A program made the position numbers and the translations under genes. Positions 46,352 to 58,731 of a stretch of DNA of 64,000 nucleotides are shown here, piece after piece. How positions within the stretch are numbered: the first letter of the stretch is position 1; every line of letters begins with the position of its first letter. The stretch lies in contig CM060195.1 of the NCBI GenBank assembly GCA_030549335.1, forward strand, positions 24,618,874 to 24,682,873, given 5' to 3'. This DNA is from Pontederia crassipes (taxonomy: Eukaryota > Streptophyta > Magnoliopsida > Commelinales > Pontederiaceae). The notes beneath the pieces were generated by a model, which searched no databases, was not told the origin of the DNA, and was given only the letters and a program-made list of their open reading frames with translations.

Positions 46352-47255
46352 ATTAAAATCGGACTGGACCGGTCAGTTCAATTGGTTCAACCATGAACCG
46401 GCACTTGGTTCGATCCGAATTAACTACAAAAACTGAATTGAAGTTGAACCAACCAAAAATCAGTTCAACCGGTAAAAACTGGTTCAACCGCTAAATCGAA
46501 CAAATCATGTTCAATATTTAAAGTGAAAGAAATTAAAAATTAAAAGTAAAAATAGAAAATAAAAAGTTAGAAAAGAAGGTAAAAAAAGTGGGAAAGTATT
46601 TGAATTAAGATTTGCTAAACAATTAAAAAGGAAATAAATGTGGAAAATCAATATGGGAAAGAAATTAATGGAAATAAAATAGGAAAGTATTCAAATGAAA
46701 ATAAAGGAGAAAATAAAATGAAGTGATATATGGAAAATTAAATTAATTTATTATCACCACAAAATAGCATCAAAGAATAAAATAAAAAATAATATAGTAT
46801 ATCAATAATAATAACTTAAATTATTTCATGAATATTAAAATTTTTAATATATTTTTATTATAAAAAAGTAAATAAATATGGGAAATGATGGGGAGAGAGG
46901 AATTAATGGAAATATAAAATTAAAAAAATATTAAAATGAAAGTAAAGAAAAAAAATAAACATGAGAGTGATATATGTCAAAATTAATTAATATATTATCA
47001 GTATAAAATAGTATTGAAGAATAAAAATAAAAGAATTAATATATTGTATCAATAATAAAAATTCAAACTCTTTTTATGAATATTAATATTTAATTAATAT
47101 TTGTTTATTATATTTTATTATGAATTATAGGCATTATATAATATTGATTATATATATAATTATTATAAATAATTAATTTAATAAAATTCGATTGAACCGA
47201 TCAAACCGGTTCAACCACGATCCAGTTGGTCGTCCGATCGGGTGGCCGATCTAGT
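46352..47255. mobile_element. TIR-like repeat with CCGGTTCAACC motifs
   Basis: The left arm starts TTATTAAAATCGGACTGGAC and holds GGTTCAACC motifs; the right arm complement starts TTTAATAACTAGATCGGCC and holds GGTTGAACCGG. The centre is AT-rich and made of two diverged ~245-bp tandem copies (about 46,625-46,865 and 46,870-47,110), each with GGAAA..ATTAATGGAAATA and TATATTATC motifs. The ends are approximate. Confidence 0.5.
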
Positions 47256-47259
47256 TATT

Positions 47260-48563
47260 AAAATATTAAACTTTTACATTCTTAATTTCAATTATCATAC
47301 CATGCAACATTGCCATAAAAAATCTCGAAATTTAAAAAGCCTGCAAAGTTCCCATATATGATCTACCTACTCGCAAGTGAATATTTTATGGCCGTGCTTG
47401 GATTGAGTATCTTAAGTTTTTCGGGAACTAATTGGTTTGATATAAAAAATTATGTGTGATGTTTGGATGAAAAGTGTAATGATAAAAATTTGAAAAGTTG
47501 ATTTGATAGATAAGTTTTAGTGGGTGTTTGAATAAAAAGTAAGAACTAAGAATATAATTTATTATTTTATTAAGTATAAAATTATAGTAAACTAATATTA
47601 TTTATTTACTTAGTTAAAATAATTATTTATGAAAAAATTTATATTTATATTATAATTTATAATTTATGAAAAATATTTATGTTAATATTATATTTACAAA
47701 AAATAATAATATTATAATTTATGTGGACCAATACAGATCACTCAACGCGTTGGGTCCTATAAGAGGGAAAAATTGTAATTACATATGGTCAATGATGAAG
47801 ATGGTTTGATTGAATAGTGCCACATGATAAAATACGAAGGTGGTCATGGACATACGGAGGTAGTCATAGACTTACTTATATGTAGCTACTCTCTTTATCT
47901 TTCAAAACGTGTTTTAAATTTGTGCGGACCAAAAAATCTAAAATGAATAATATTTTAATTGGGCCGAGGTGTTGCGGAACAAGATATAAGGGTTTAAAAT
48001 TCTGAAGCATGGAGGCATTACACATTCTTGGAGGCGGCCATAAAAAAGGGGATCATCCTTGTTATGTGTTCTAACGGGTTGTTCCTCTTGTTTTCTCATC
48101 ATCTTGTCTTCTCCTTTTTTTCGTGTTGTAGTTGATGATGAGGAAATTATATTGATTACGGTGTTTCTTATGCATTTTAGTGTCTAACTTCCTCATTTAG
48201 GTGTAGTATTAACTTTGATCTTTTAGATTAATCGATTCTAAACCTAGTTTCATGCATAAAAAAACTGTCGTACATTTAATTTTAGTTTTCATTTATCGCT
48301 CCTCATACAATTGCGTAGTGCCTCTTACATAGATTATAATCGCCTTGACCGGTTTGAGCGCAAGTGAGAGTTTCCTGGCGAGGATGCATCTTCACAGAGA
48401 CGTCGTCACTTGATGTAGGATGAGGCCGAATGGTGTTTATCTTTGTAGGAATCCTAAACCAGTTCATAAGAAGAGAGATTTAATTTTCTAGTGTAGTTGT
48501 CCTTAAAAGTGAGGAGCAGGAAATGTCTTCATGTACATGAGCTGAAATGTGAGATAACATTAT
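47260..48563. other. unassigned spacer up to the Harbinger element
   Basis: Contains AT-rich sequence and a moderately complex stretch at 47,730-48,560 with no recognisable coding. Confidence 0.35.
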
Positions 48564-49810
48564 GGGTGTGTTTGGTGTATTCTTTATTTTTGGTGGATTC
48601 CAGGGAATCTTCGCCGGCATGTTACATATCTACGTTTGGAAGTGGGTTACATAGGAATGCATTTGGTAATGTTGAATTCCGGAGCCAATCGTATTCCGCC
48701 GAAACAAGGTAATCTCATCCCCTCGAAAAGTGGAGTAATCTCATATTCCTACGCCCATTTTCCTACCATAAACGTTTCACCTACCCTAAAAATAACCTTC
48801 CCTTCTAAAACACACCTCTACCGCCGCTGCACATTCGCTGCCACCATTTGGACCTACTAACATGGCGATCAGTATTATTGATTGAAGGGATTTTGATCTC
48901 ATCAAAGAAAGTAAGATTTTTATTCTAATGATTACTGTTTTGGTTTAGTATGAACAAGTTTTATAATCTTCGCCCAAATTTTGGCCCCAAAATTTGTTTA
49001 TATTTTGAATTTTTCCCATATTCTTGTTTAAATTTTGGTAGTTAATTTCTTACCATTTTTACTTTTCCTACTTATTGACTGATGTAGAGATTTATGATTA
49101 ACTTAATTGTTTTAGTATTTATTATACAGTTGTCTTTCCATTTCATCTTGGTTCTTCATGCTCACACATTTTCTATGAAAATTTTTAGTATTTGTTATAC
49201 AGTTGTCTTTCCATGTTCACACTTCCCTATTGGGCCAAATTTTTTCATAAGGTATTAATTCTTAAAATATTTTTTTAATGATATCTTTTGTGAATAATCA
49301 TTTTTTGTGCCAACTAGTTATGTCATCGGTATGTTTTGTTTGGAATGTACATCCATGACTATGAATCCCATATCAAAGGAGTCTCTGCCAATTGCCATAA
49401 GGCTCACTTATATGGAAATGATGAAAATGTTGCTTCTGTTGGCCATATCAATGAACATGCAATTCATGAGAAATAGTAAAAAAAATCTAAATGGAGTGGT
49501 GTTGATGCATTAAGGAGGCATAGCATTAGATATATAACTATTAGAAGAATAATATATGACAGTGATTTAGCATGTGTGAAGAATACTCGTATAGATCAAA
49601 GAACATTCTATATGATTTGTGATATGCTATCAACTATAGGAACATTATGTGACACTAGAAATACATCTGTGGAGAAGATGGTTGCTATGTTTTTACATAT
49701 AATTGCCCATGATGTTAAGAATAGAATTATCAAAAGGAAATTTGTAAGATCTGGAGAGACAATAAGTAGGCATTTCAAAAATATTTTGAATGCACTTATC
49801 CATTGTCAAG

Positions 49811-51401
49811 CGATCACTAGCTGATCATACTAAATTTCTACTCATTTTCTATGTTAATTCATGTGCATATAAGCTTTGAAATGTTCATATTCATCAAATT
49901 ATGCTTAATATACATGCATTGATATTCCCAGCATAATGTTATCTTATATTTGCACATTTGAGTTGAATAATATATTGATTTAGTTCTTATTTGTCTAGTT
50001 TTCATTTGGAGAGTTTAATGCTTGTTGTTCATGATGTTGTAGGATCAAATCAAGTAGAAAAGATAAAGAATCCTGCTGGAAAAGTATGATGGGACCACAA
50101 GTTTGCAGGCTGCCAAAAGCAGAAAGAATCTTTTGGCAGGAAAAGAGGACCACAGACAGGTGGCAAAATCAGAGTGAATGGAAGGTTTTAATGATGATTA
50201 AATGGTGATGATAGTGTCATATAAAAGGAGAAGGTGGAGAAACAATTAGGGGTCTTCTCTGGGACTAGAGAGTTCTTTCTTGTTGGAGTCTTGGAGCTGA
50301 GGGTTTTGTTCTTCTTTATGTTTTAAGATGTTTTGATTTAGTTCCTTATCTGCTTTGTATTGTTTTGATTAGTAATGAGGATCTAAATCTTAGCTCTCTT
50401 AGAATAGGATAGTAGTTTAATTTCTATTTATGGATGGATGATTGAACAACACTTTTGCCACTGATGTTAGTGCATTTCTGAATGTTTTCAAAATAGGTTC
50501 TATGTTGATGCGAATCTTACTTTACAATGGCAACTGAGAAGTTGATGTTTGATCCTTTCTTGCTCATAAATGAGTCAAGAACATCATCATTTGTTTTTTG
50601 GTTTAATCTTTGTCAAGATCTGAATGCATCCTTTTATTTCTTGTTATTGTGAATCTCATCTTGTAATGGCAGCTGAGAGATTGATTCTAGATTCTCTTAT
50701 TGTTCAGAAATGAACCAAGAACATTTGCAACTAGTTTTTGGATTTTATTTCATCTATGATTTCTGAGAAATGAGTTACTTGATTTTCTGGTTTTAATCCA
50801 TGCTGAGAATGAATTCATCTAGCTTTTGTTGATGTGAATCTCGGAATGACAACCGAGATGTTGATTCTAGATTCCCTTGATGTTTAGAAATAAATCAAGA
50901 GCATTAGCACTAGTTTGTGGATCTGATTGTGTTTATGCATTGAGCTAGAGGTTTCATGATAATCTAATATCTGTTGAATCAACCTAACTAACATTCATAT
51001 GAAAGTATGATACTTAGTTTTAACTTTGATGCATTGCGAGAGCAGTAAATATAGGTTGAATCTGGGTTTAATTTTTATTGCTAAGTTGTTCTAATCTAAT
51101 CCATAATAAAATATTAGATGAACTCCAATTCCTAAGAGAACCTTTTATTGATTGTTAGTTATCACTTTATATCAATTACCATAAAACACAAAAAAGAGTT
51201 AACTTAATCTAGGATTAGTCTAGATTAGTTAGTGAATCTTAAGTTTCAAATCATTGTGGATACGACATTCGGGTCTACTACTCCGATCTGTGCACTTGCA
51301 GTTTGGTGAAGTGAGGAGTTTAGAACATATATCATTTATTTGTATTTTCAATTATGTGCTATAAATCAAGCAAGTTAATCACACTCACATAATTCACATC
51401 A
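49811..51401 (+). repeat. 5' LTR of nested retrotransposon
   Basis: Contains TGGATACGACATTCGGGTCT near its 3' end and is followed directly by the tRNA-Asp primer site. Confidence 0.92.
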
Positions 51402-51958
51402 AGTTTTTTGCGCCGTTGCCGGGGATTTGAGGCTGATTAGATTCACTTTCTATAGTTTAGATTAGTCTACTTTTCAGTAATTATTTTCTTTTTTTTAAAT
51501 TATTTTTTGTTTATATTTGCCTTTGCTTTTTCTTATACCATTACTGTTCCATTGTTTATATTCAGTCATATTTTTGTCTATCATTTTCCTAATTAGATTA
51601 GCCCTTTTTTGTAATTTTCTTTTGCTGTTATCGATGTTATCTTAATCTCTATTCCATTTCATGTTTTCTCCTACTTTTGATATCATTGCACTTAATCTCA
51701 TTATATGACAATTTTATAGTGCAGAAAATTCTGAATTTGATTTCTGAGATAAATTAAGTATATGATGGATATGAGTTGACAGACTTGTCCCAATGACTAT
51801 TATCAATCAAGTGAAACGTCAGCCAGGAGGAATTGAATTCTATAGTTGAAGATATCATGTTCAAAACTCTTCAGAAATATGATTTTGATGTTGGAGAACC
51901 ATCGCAAGTTCATTGCAATCAAAGATCATTACAATTTCAATAGTCTTCTAATGCTTAC

Positions 51959-52225
51959 ATGTATTCATTAGATGATCATGAAAGTTCAAATTACTGGAAT
52001 AGTGAGGAAGACTTCTCAAGTAGTTGTCATTATGTTTCAAATTACTGGAATCCTGAGCAAGACTTCTCAAGCAGCAATCCTTATGTTTATGACTCACAAA
52101 ATTATTTGTATTACCATCACAATCAAGGCAAGTGTCAAATTTTCAGGTTGCAACTATGGATATTTCAAAAGATCAACAAACACTTAATCAATCCATGGAA
52201 GAGTCAAAACTGGAGATTAAGTTAG
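51959..52225 (+). pseudogene. gag-like leader frame of the nested retrotransposon
   Basis: An 88-residue frame rich in Ser, Tyr, Asn and Gln, with an internal duplication (NYWN-EEDFSSS / NYWNPEQDFSSS) of about 17 codons. A second frame after it reads ISKDQQTLNQSMEESKLEIK, similar in style to the linker region of gypsy gag proteins, and leads toward the next frame. A TAA near 52,242 separates them. Function is unknown. Confidence 0.4.
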
Positions 52226-52254
52226 AGAAATTCATTAGGAAGTAAGATGCAATC

Positions 52255-52809
52255 ATGGAGAAGCAAGATGCAATTATGGAGAAACTATGTAAGGCTGTAG
52301 CTAAAAATCAAGTCTTGGTGGCTAAACTTTGTTTGCAGTCCAATTCAGAAACTCCACAAACCCAATTTGCCCATGTGAAAGAAGAATTTCAGGAAATGAA
52401 GATGGAGATTGAGAGAGAAATAAATGAAAAGAAAGAAGTGCTCATGGAGGCTGAAGTTGAGATGGAAATTGTCACACTTAAAGCGCAAGCCACTCATGAA
52501 GTTACAGAAGTTACTAAAAAGGGTACTCCAATGATAGCAGCAATGAATCACATTGAAGACCCACTCATAAGGCAACAAGTTATGACAACAAAGCCACATG
52601 ACGAGACTGAAATGGCCAAGGAGGATACTAAAGTAGAAGAAATTTCTTTCCAAATAGAGAAAGTTACAACAAAATTCAAATTTGTAGAAGGAATGGAACA
52701 GTCAATTAAGGAAGATCAATATTTTCCTACTGAAAGTTGGGATCAAGAGTTCAAAGATCTTCTAACAATGTTGCATTTAAAGAGGGTCATTAAGGAAATG
52801 GCTGCTTAA
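52255..52809 (+). CDS. coiled-coil protein of unknown function in the nested retrotransposon
   Basis: 184 residues, highly charged (Glu/Lys) and predicted helical. The N-terminal heptad-like part is MEKQDAIMEKLCKAVAKNQ, then EEFQEMKMEIEREINEKKE. It has no zinc knuckle, protease or other retroviral domain. It starts after a possible read-through from the upstream frame (TAA near 52,242), so it may be the C-terminal part of one gag-like product. It sits between the primer site and the polypurine tract in sense orientation. I cannot name a family. Confidence 0.45.
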   Translation: MEKQDAIMEKLCKAVAKNQVLVAKLCLQSNSETPQTQFAHVKEEFQEMKMEIEREINEKKEVLMEAEVEMEIVTLKAQATHEVTEVTKKGTPMIAAMNHIEDPLIRQQVMTTKPHDETEMAKEDTKVEEISFQIEKVTTKFKFVEGMEQSIKEDQYFPTESWDQEFKDLLTMLHLKRVIKEMAA

Positions 52810-54536
52810 ACAAGATGGTGACCTAGGGGATTCAGATGTCATACATGAGGATTCTAGGAATGAGAAGCTAGTAGACTTCTGGTACAATGAAGGAGGAATA
52901 TATCCAATTGAAAAACAAAGGTCAATCATTGGCAAACTAAGAGATCCATACTTGATTAGTGAAGTTGTTCACAGATTAAGATCTCTACTTGATCACATCA
53001 TACTATTTAAACCTCCTTGACATCAAGAGTTGTAACAATGTCTAGCCTAAAACATTAAAGTAAGGCGCTTCTTGGTAGGCAACCCAAGCCTTTTACATCT
53101 AATGTCCTTTTGTTTTTGCAGGAATAAAAAAGGAACATCTTCTACCACTGAATTAAATTCAGCTCTGGGAGTACTCTTGACTCATATCTTTGATTTTTCA
53201 CTGAAATGCATTTGATAACTGATTATCTTAATTATCCTTACTTAGCTCATGTTATGGTCATCATAATGATAACTGTGATTTCTTGTTCATATGAGTTGTC
53301 CAAATCTAACTTTGTCAAATTTCAGTGAATATCTTAACCCTTACTAAATTTTATTGATTGTTAGATTGATCATTCTCCAATTAATTGCAGATTTGATCCA
53401 ATACCTGGAAGAGTTGATCAAGATTTCATTCTATTAACCATTGTTGATATCAAATTCTGAAATGATAGACCCAAAGAAGAAGTGGAGCAAGACATGTCTA
53501 CCTCTCATTTCAAAGTTGAACACCCACCCAACCCTCTCCCTTGCTTGGATGATTCATCACTGAGGACAGTGCTGATGATAAGCTTGGGGGAGGAACTTGG
53601 TACTTTTCTGAACTCAATTATCATGTTTTAGCTCTATTTATGTCTATAGCCATGTTATCACTATTATCATCATTATTATCATTGTAGTTTAGCTCAAGTC
53701 ATGTTATCATCTGTACTCATCATTGTTAAGTAGAAATTCTTTAGTATAACAGCTAGTACACTCCAACACCAAATAATCACTAGGTTGGTTGTTAATCTTT
53801 TTGCTTCAATCAGCTCATATTCAAATGCATTTGATTTCAATTTAGTTGAAAATTTTCTTTTTGTGAGTAACACTAGCTGACACTCATGGGTTGGTTAGAA
53901 ATTAGAAGATGTTTAGAATGGAATCAAGGCTTTTGCTGTTATGTTAAATAGGAAAATTTGACTCTTTGTATTAAGGAATCTAAACTTTACTTGAGCTTGA
54001 ACTGCTTCTCACTTCATGAACAGAAAAGGAAAAAAAATGAAGAAAATGAGAACATGAAAAGTTGCATTTTGCATTTCATGCATGCATCAATAAAGACAGC
54101 TAAATTCCAAAAGGAAACTCCCCTCAATAAAACTAGGATTTTTTCCTGTTGACCAGCATGAATAAAAATTAGGTTCAAACCTGTTTATTTGTATCATCAT
54201 GAATAAAAGTTAGGTTTATCCTATTTAAGCAATACACAAATTTGTTCATCAAGAGATTGGTAGTTCAACCTTTTTACTAAAGTTGAAAGTCCCTGAAATT
54301 CAAATCAGTTATTGTTAGTACTTCTTTCATGGCTTTAATTTGCTTTAGCCTCTGTGATTCCTCGACTAGAATTTGAAAATTGGAAAGAATAGCAATGAGT
54401 GTTAGCAAAGTGGGAAACTCATTTGATTTTAAATAGCTGAATCTGAATTCATTTGTGGACAATTTGATTCAATCATTGTTCTTAATATCTTAATGTTTTG
54501 CTTGAGGACAAGCAAAAGACTAAGCTTGGGGGAGTT

Positions 54537-56177
54537 TGATCACTAGCTGATCATACTAAATTTCTACTCATTTTCTATTCTAATTCATGTGCATATAAGC
54601 TCTGAAATGTTCATATTCATCAAATTATGCTTAATATAAATGCATTGATCTTCTCAGCATAATGTTATCTTATATTTGTACATTTGAGCTGGATAATATA
54701 TTGATTTAGTTCTTATTTGTCTAGTTTTCATTTGGAGAGTTTAATGCTCGCTGTTCATATGTTGTAGGATCAAATCAAGTAGAAAAGATAAAGAATTCTG
54801 CTGGAAAAGTATGAGGGGACCACAAGTTTGTAGGCTGGCAAAAGCAAGAAGAATCTTTTGGCAGGAAAAGAGGACCAGAGACAGGTGGCAAAATCAGAGC
54901 AGAGTGAATGGAAGGTTAGTGAATGGAAGGTTCTAATGATGATCAAATGGTGATGATAGTGTCATATAAAAGGAGAAGGTGGAGAAACAATTAGGGGTCT
55001 TCTCTCCTAGTCATTTGGCTGGGGACTAGAGAGTTCTTTCTTGCTGGAGTCTTGGAGTTGAGGATTTTGTTCTTCTTTATGTTTTAGAATGTTTTGATTC
55101 AGTTCCTCATCTGCTTTGTATTGTTTTGATTAGTTATGAGGAGCTAAATTTTAGCTCTCTTAGGATAGGATAGTAGTTTAATTTTTATTTATGGATGGAT
55201 GATTGAACAACACTTTTGCCACTGATGTTAGTGCATTTTTGAATGTTTCCAAATCAGTTCTATGTAGATGTGAATTTACTTTACAATGGCAACTGAGAAG
55301 TTGATGTTTGATCCTTTCTTGCTAAGAAATGAGTCAAGAACATCATCATTTATTTTCTGGTTTAATCTTTGTCAAGATATGAATGCATCCTTTTACTTAT
55401 TGTTATTGTGAATCTCATCTTGTAATGGCAGCTGAGAGGTTGATTCTAGATTCTCTTGTTGTTCAGAAATGAACAAAGAACATTAGCAATTAGTTTTTGG
55501 ATTTGATTTCATCTATGATTTCTGAGAAATGAGTTACTTAGTTTTCTGATTTTAATCCATGCTGAGAATGAATCCATCTAACTTTTGTTGATGTGAATCT
55601 CATATTGGAATGGCAACCGAGCGGTTGATTCTAGATTCCCTTTATGTTTAGAAATAAACTAAGAGCATTAGCACTAGTTTGTGGATCTGATTGTGTTTAT
55701 GTATTGAGCTAGAGGTTTCATGATAATCTAATATCAGTTGAAACCCTTGTTGAATCAACCTAACTAACATTCATATGAAAGTATGACACTTAGTTTTAAC
55801 TTTGATGCACAGTGAGAGCAGTCCTTATAGGTTGAATCTGAGTTTGATTCGTATTGCTAAGTTGTTCTAATCCAATCCATAACAGAATATTAGATGAACT
55901 CCAATTCCTAAGAGAACATTTCATTGATTGTTAATTATCACTTTATGTCAATTACCATAAAACACCAAAAAGAGTTAACTTAGTCTAGGATTAATCTAGA
56001 TTAGTTAGTGAATCTTAAGTTTCAAATCACTGTGGATACGACATTCGGGTCTACTACTCCGATATGTGCACTTGCAGTTTGGTGAAGTGAGGAGTTTAGA
56101 CCATATATCATTTATTTGCATTTTCAATTCTGTGCTATAAATCAAGCAAGTTAATCACATTCACACAATTCACATCA
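54537..56177 (+). repeat. 3' LTR of nested retrotransposon
   Basis: Preceded by the polypurine tract and followed by the TCAAG duplication. Confidence 0.92.
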
Positions 56178-57303
56178 TCAAGGAATTTTATTGAAAAAGC
56201 TCGAACTAGTACCAGTAGATTCAAGTGATGAAACATGGAAATGGTTTAAGGTAACTTATAAGAACATGTTATTTCATTTTTATTATCTATTGTCATACAT
56301 TGAATTTTTCTTATTTAATTTCATATGTAGAATTGTCTTGGGGCATTAGATGGTACATATATTGAGGTTAATGTTCATGATATTGACAAGGCTAGATATC
56401 GTAATAGAAAGAAAGATATTGCTACAAATGTCTTAGGAGTTTGTTCACAAGAATTGCAATTTATTTATATACTACCTAGTTGGGAAGGTTCAGCTATAGA
56501 TTCTAGGGTACTTAGAGATGCTATCTCTAGAAGAAATGGGCTTAAGGTACCTCAAGGTAAAATATTTTTAGATAAAGACATAGAAAAGTTCTTTTTTTTA
56601 TTTTAAAATAAAGCATTACAATAATTGTTTTATTTAGGTTATTATTATCCTTGTGATGCTGGATATCCAAATGGAGAAGGATTTCTAACACCATATCGAG
56701 GCCAACGTTATCATTTAAATGAATGGAATAGGCCACCAGAAACTGCTCAAGAGTTTTTTTTAATTTTAAACATTCTTCAACAAGGAATATAATTGAGAGG
56801 TGTTTTGGGTTCCTTAAAGGCAGATGGGCAATTCTTAGAGCAAAATCATTTTACCCAGTGAAAATTCAATGTAGAATCATTATTGCATGTGTATTGCTTC
56901 ATAATCATATAAGGCAAGAAATGTCTATTGATCCCATGGAGATAAATCGAGAAAGGAATATTACAATCCCTAATGATTTAGGGGGTGATCCCATCACATA
57001 TATAGAAACTTCTGACTTTTGGACTGCTTAAAGGGATAACATAGCCCAAGAAATGTTCAATAGATGGAATAATTCAAGAGCCGCTCAAAACAATATAAAT
57101 TAAGAATACCTAGTTATCTTGATTTTGTACAATGTCTATATAGTTCAAGAAATGTACAAAAATAGTGTATGCTTTGTGAAAGAAATGAATGAGTAGTCTC
57201 ACATCTTATTTTGTCATTATTTTTTGCTTCTTACTCTTACCTAATATGCAATATTTTGCTTTGAATTTATAAGTGTTGGCAATATTAAAAGCTATATTCC
57301 AGC

Positions 57304-58287
57304 ATGGAAACACAATCTGCTGGACAAGGGAGAGCAAGAAATAAAACAACCAAACATCAATGGACAAAACATGAAGATGGAAAATTGGTGGAATGCTTAT
57401 TAGATCTTATAAATTCCAGACAATGGGAAGTAGATAATGGAACATTTAGAAATGGATATTTGCAGCAACTTGAAAGGTGGATGCATGATAAGATTCCCGA
57501 TTGTCAAGTAAGGGCAGTTCCTCACATTGAATCACGCATCAAATTATGAAAAAAATAATACTATGCAATTGCAAGAATGCTAGGACCAGCAACAAGTGAT
57601 TTTGGATGGAATGATATGGAAAAATGCATCATATGCAAAAAAAGTGTCTTCGATGATTGGGTAAAGGTATCATAAAATAATTTTAGTACAATATTTATTT
57701 ATGTTTTTGTGTTTAATTTAAATGAATATTATTTAATTTGTGTAGGGTCATCCAAATGCACAAGGACTCCATGGAAAGTCATTCTCATATTTAGAAGAGC
57801 TATCTATCATTTTTGGAAAAGATCGTGCAACAGGTGCCAATGCTGATGCAATGGAAGAAATAGAAGAAACAGAAAGAAGTACCTTTACACCAATGGTGGA
57901 TAATGATCCACAAAGTTACATGAATATTGATGATGTTGATATTCAAGGGGAGGAGGAGGTTCAAGGAGCACAAGGAAATACATCTAAGTAATGTTGAAAA
58001 TCAAGCTCCTATTGATAGTATTGGACCTTCGAGAAGGCCGAAAAGAAGATGATCAATTAGCACAGATGATGCATCTCAAGCCTTTAAGGAATCTATGAAG
58101 TCAATAGAAAACATGTTTGGAAACGCGCTGGAGCATATGGCTAAGTTAGCCAATTCTTTCCAATTAACGGTTTATTCAGCGTGCAAGCAAAAAGGAAAAG
58201 GTGATTGGTGAATTAATTCATATTCAAGATTTAACAGATGAAGAAAGTTTATTGGCTAGAAAAATTATTACATCTGAAACAACATGA
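57304..58287 (+). pseudogene. Harbinger-associated Myb/SANT-like protein
   Basis: Second gene of the Harbinger element, the DNA-binding partner that recruits the transposase. The N-terminal Myb-like domain (Myb_DNA-bind_3 type) reads HQWTKHEDGKLVECLLDLI then QLERWMHDKIPDC. The second half gives [20 protein letters not shown] and SVFDDWVK before an intron at 57667-57745. After it come HPNAQGLHGKSFSYLEEL, IIFGKDRAT and an acidic stretch. The C-terminal helix SIENMFGNALEHMAKLANSF lies beyond a frameshift (TAA at 57989-57991) and a further stop. Early stops TGA and TAA at about 57,547 and 57,556 stand where relatives have Trp and Gln. The tail ends at TGA 58285-58287. Confidence 0.8.
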
Positions 58288-58731
58288 CTAACTACTTTTT
58301 TAACTTGCCTGAGAGTTTAAAGAAAACATTTGTTATGATGACTCTTAAAGATCATCAATGAGTTTGTATTAAGACAAGCTAGTTTATGGACAAGCTTTTG
58401 TTGATGTAAACTTGTGAACTATGTTATCAATGACATTTTCATTATTTAACTACTGGGGTATGCTAATATTCAATGTTCGAAAGTTTAGTTTTATCTTTTA
58501 AATTGTTCTATGTTTTTTTTATGAGCATGTATAGTTCTACATCATCACTGTAGTAATAAGATTCTTAGGAATATAATTTATGTTATAATCCAAACGTATC
58601 AATGATAGATTCCGGACTTAAACCAAACATAGTTATTTTTTATGCCTGGAAATGTGATTCCAAGAAATCATTTTCATTGGAGTGCTATGATTCCTAGGAA
58701 AAGACTAATGAGCCAACCAAACGCACCCTAT

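Larger units (their letters stand above)
49811..56177 (+). mobile_element. non-autonomous LTR retrotransposon (LARD-like) nested in Harbinger
   Basis: LTRs at 49811-51401 and 54537-56177 (1591 and 1641 bases) are very similar; the right one has small extra segments such as a duplicated AGTGAATGGAAGG. The 5-bp duplication TCAAG is perfect (49806-49810, 56178-56182). The right LTR is TGATCACT...CACATCA; the left starts CGATCACT, one change from TG. The primer site TGCGCCGTTGCCGGGGA (51409-51425) is complementary to tRNA-Asp, one base short of the usual TGGCGCC. A polypurine tract AAGCTTGGGGGAGT ends at 54,535. The 3.1-kb interior has no protease, reverse transcriptase or integrase, so it depends on another gypsy element. 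The motif GCGCTTCTTGGTAGGCAACC (about 53,067) is typical of gypsy relatives using tRNA-Asp. Confidence 0.93.
49490..57103 (+). pseudogene. PIF/Harbinger transposase (DDE_4), split by an LTR retrotransposon
   Basis: The N-terminal part (about 49,490-49,810) reads DQRTFYMICDMLSTIGTL, VEKMVAMFLHIIAHDVKNR and RSGETISRHFKNILNALIHC, the conserved pre-catalytic region of plant Harbinger transposases. Coding resumes in frame at 56,183 (GILLKKLELVPVDSSDETWK) once the insertion and one TSD are ignored. Introns are at 56251-56330 and 56557-56637. Catalytic residues are present: D in [10 protein letters not shown] in [12 protein letters not shown] and E in NIIERCFGFLKGRW. Defects are a run of eight T at 56,754-56,761 that shifts the frame before NFKHSSTRNIIER, and an in-frame TAA after DFWTA near 57,029. 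The enzyme would cut and integrate the element together with its Myb-like partner; this copy is dead. Confidence 0.85.
48564..58728 (+). mobile_element. PIF/Harbinger DNA transposon, two-gene type, interrupted
   Basis: Ends are GGGTGTGTTTGGT (48564) and ACCAAACGCACCC (58728), inverted with one mismatch, flanked by TAT on both sides (48561-48563, 58729-58731). The family usually duplicates a 3-bp TTA/TAA, so TAT is slightly off consensus. Without the nested retrotransposon and one copy of its duplication the element is about 3.8 kb. It carries a DDE transposase followed by a Myb/SANT-like gene, both on the plus strand and both broken, so it could not move by itself. Confidence 0.88.
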
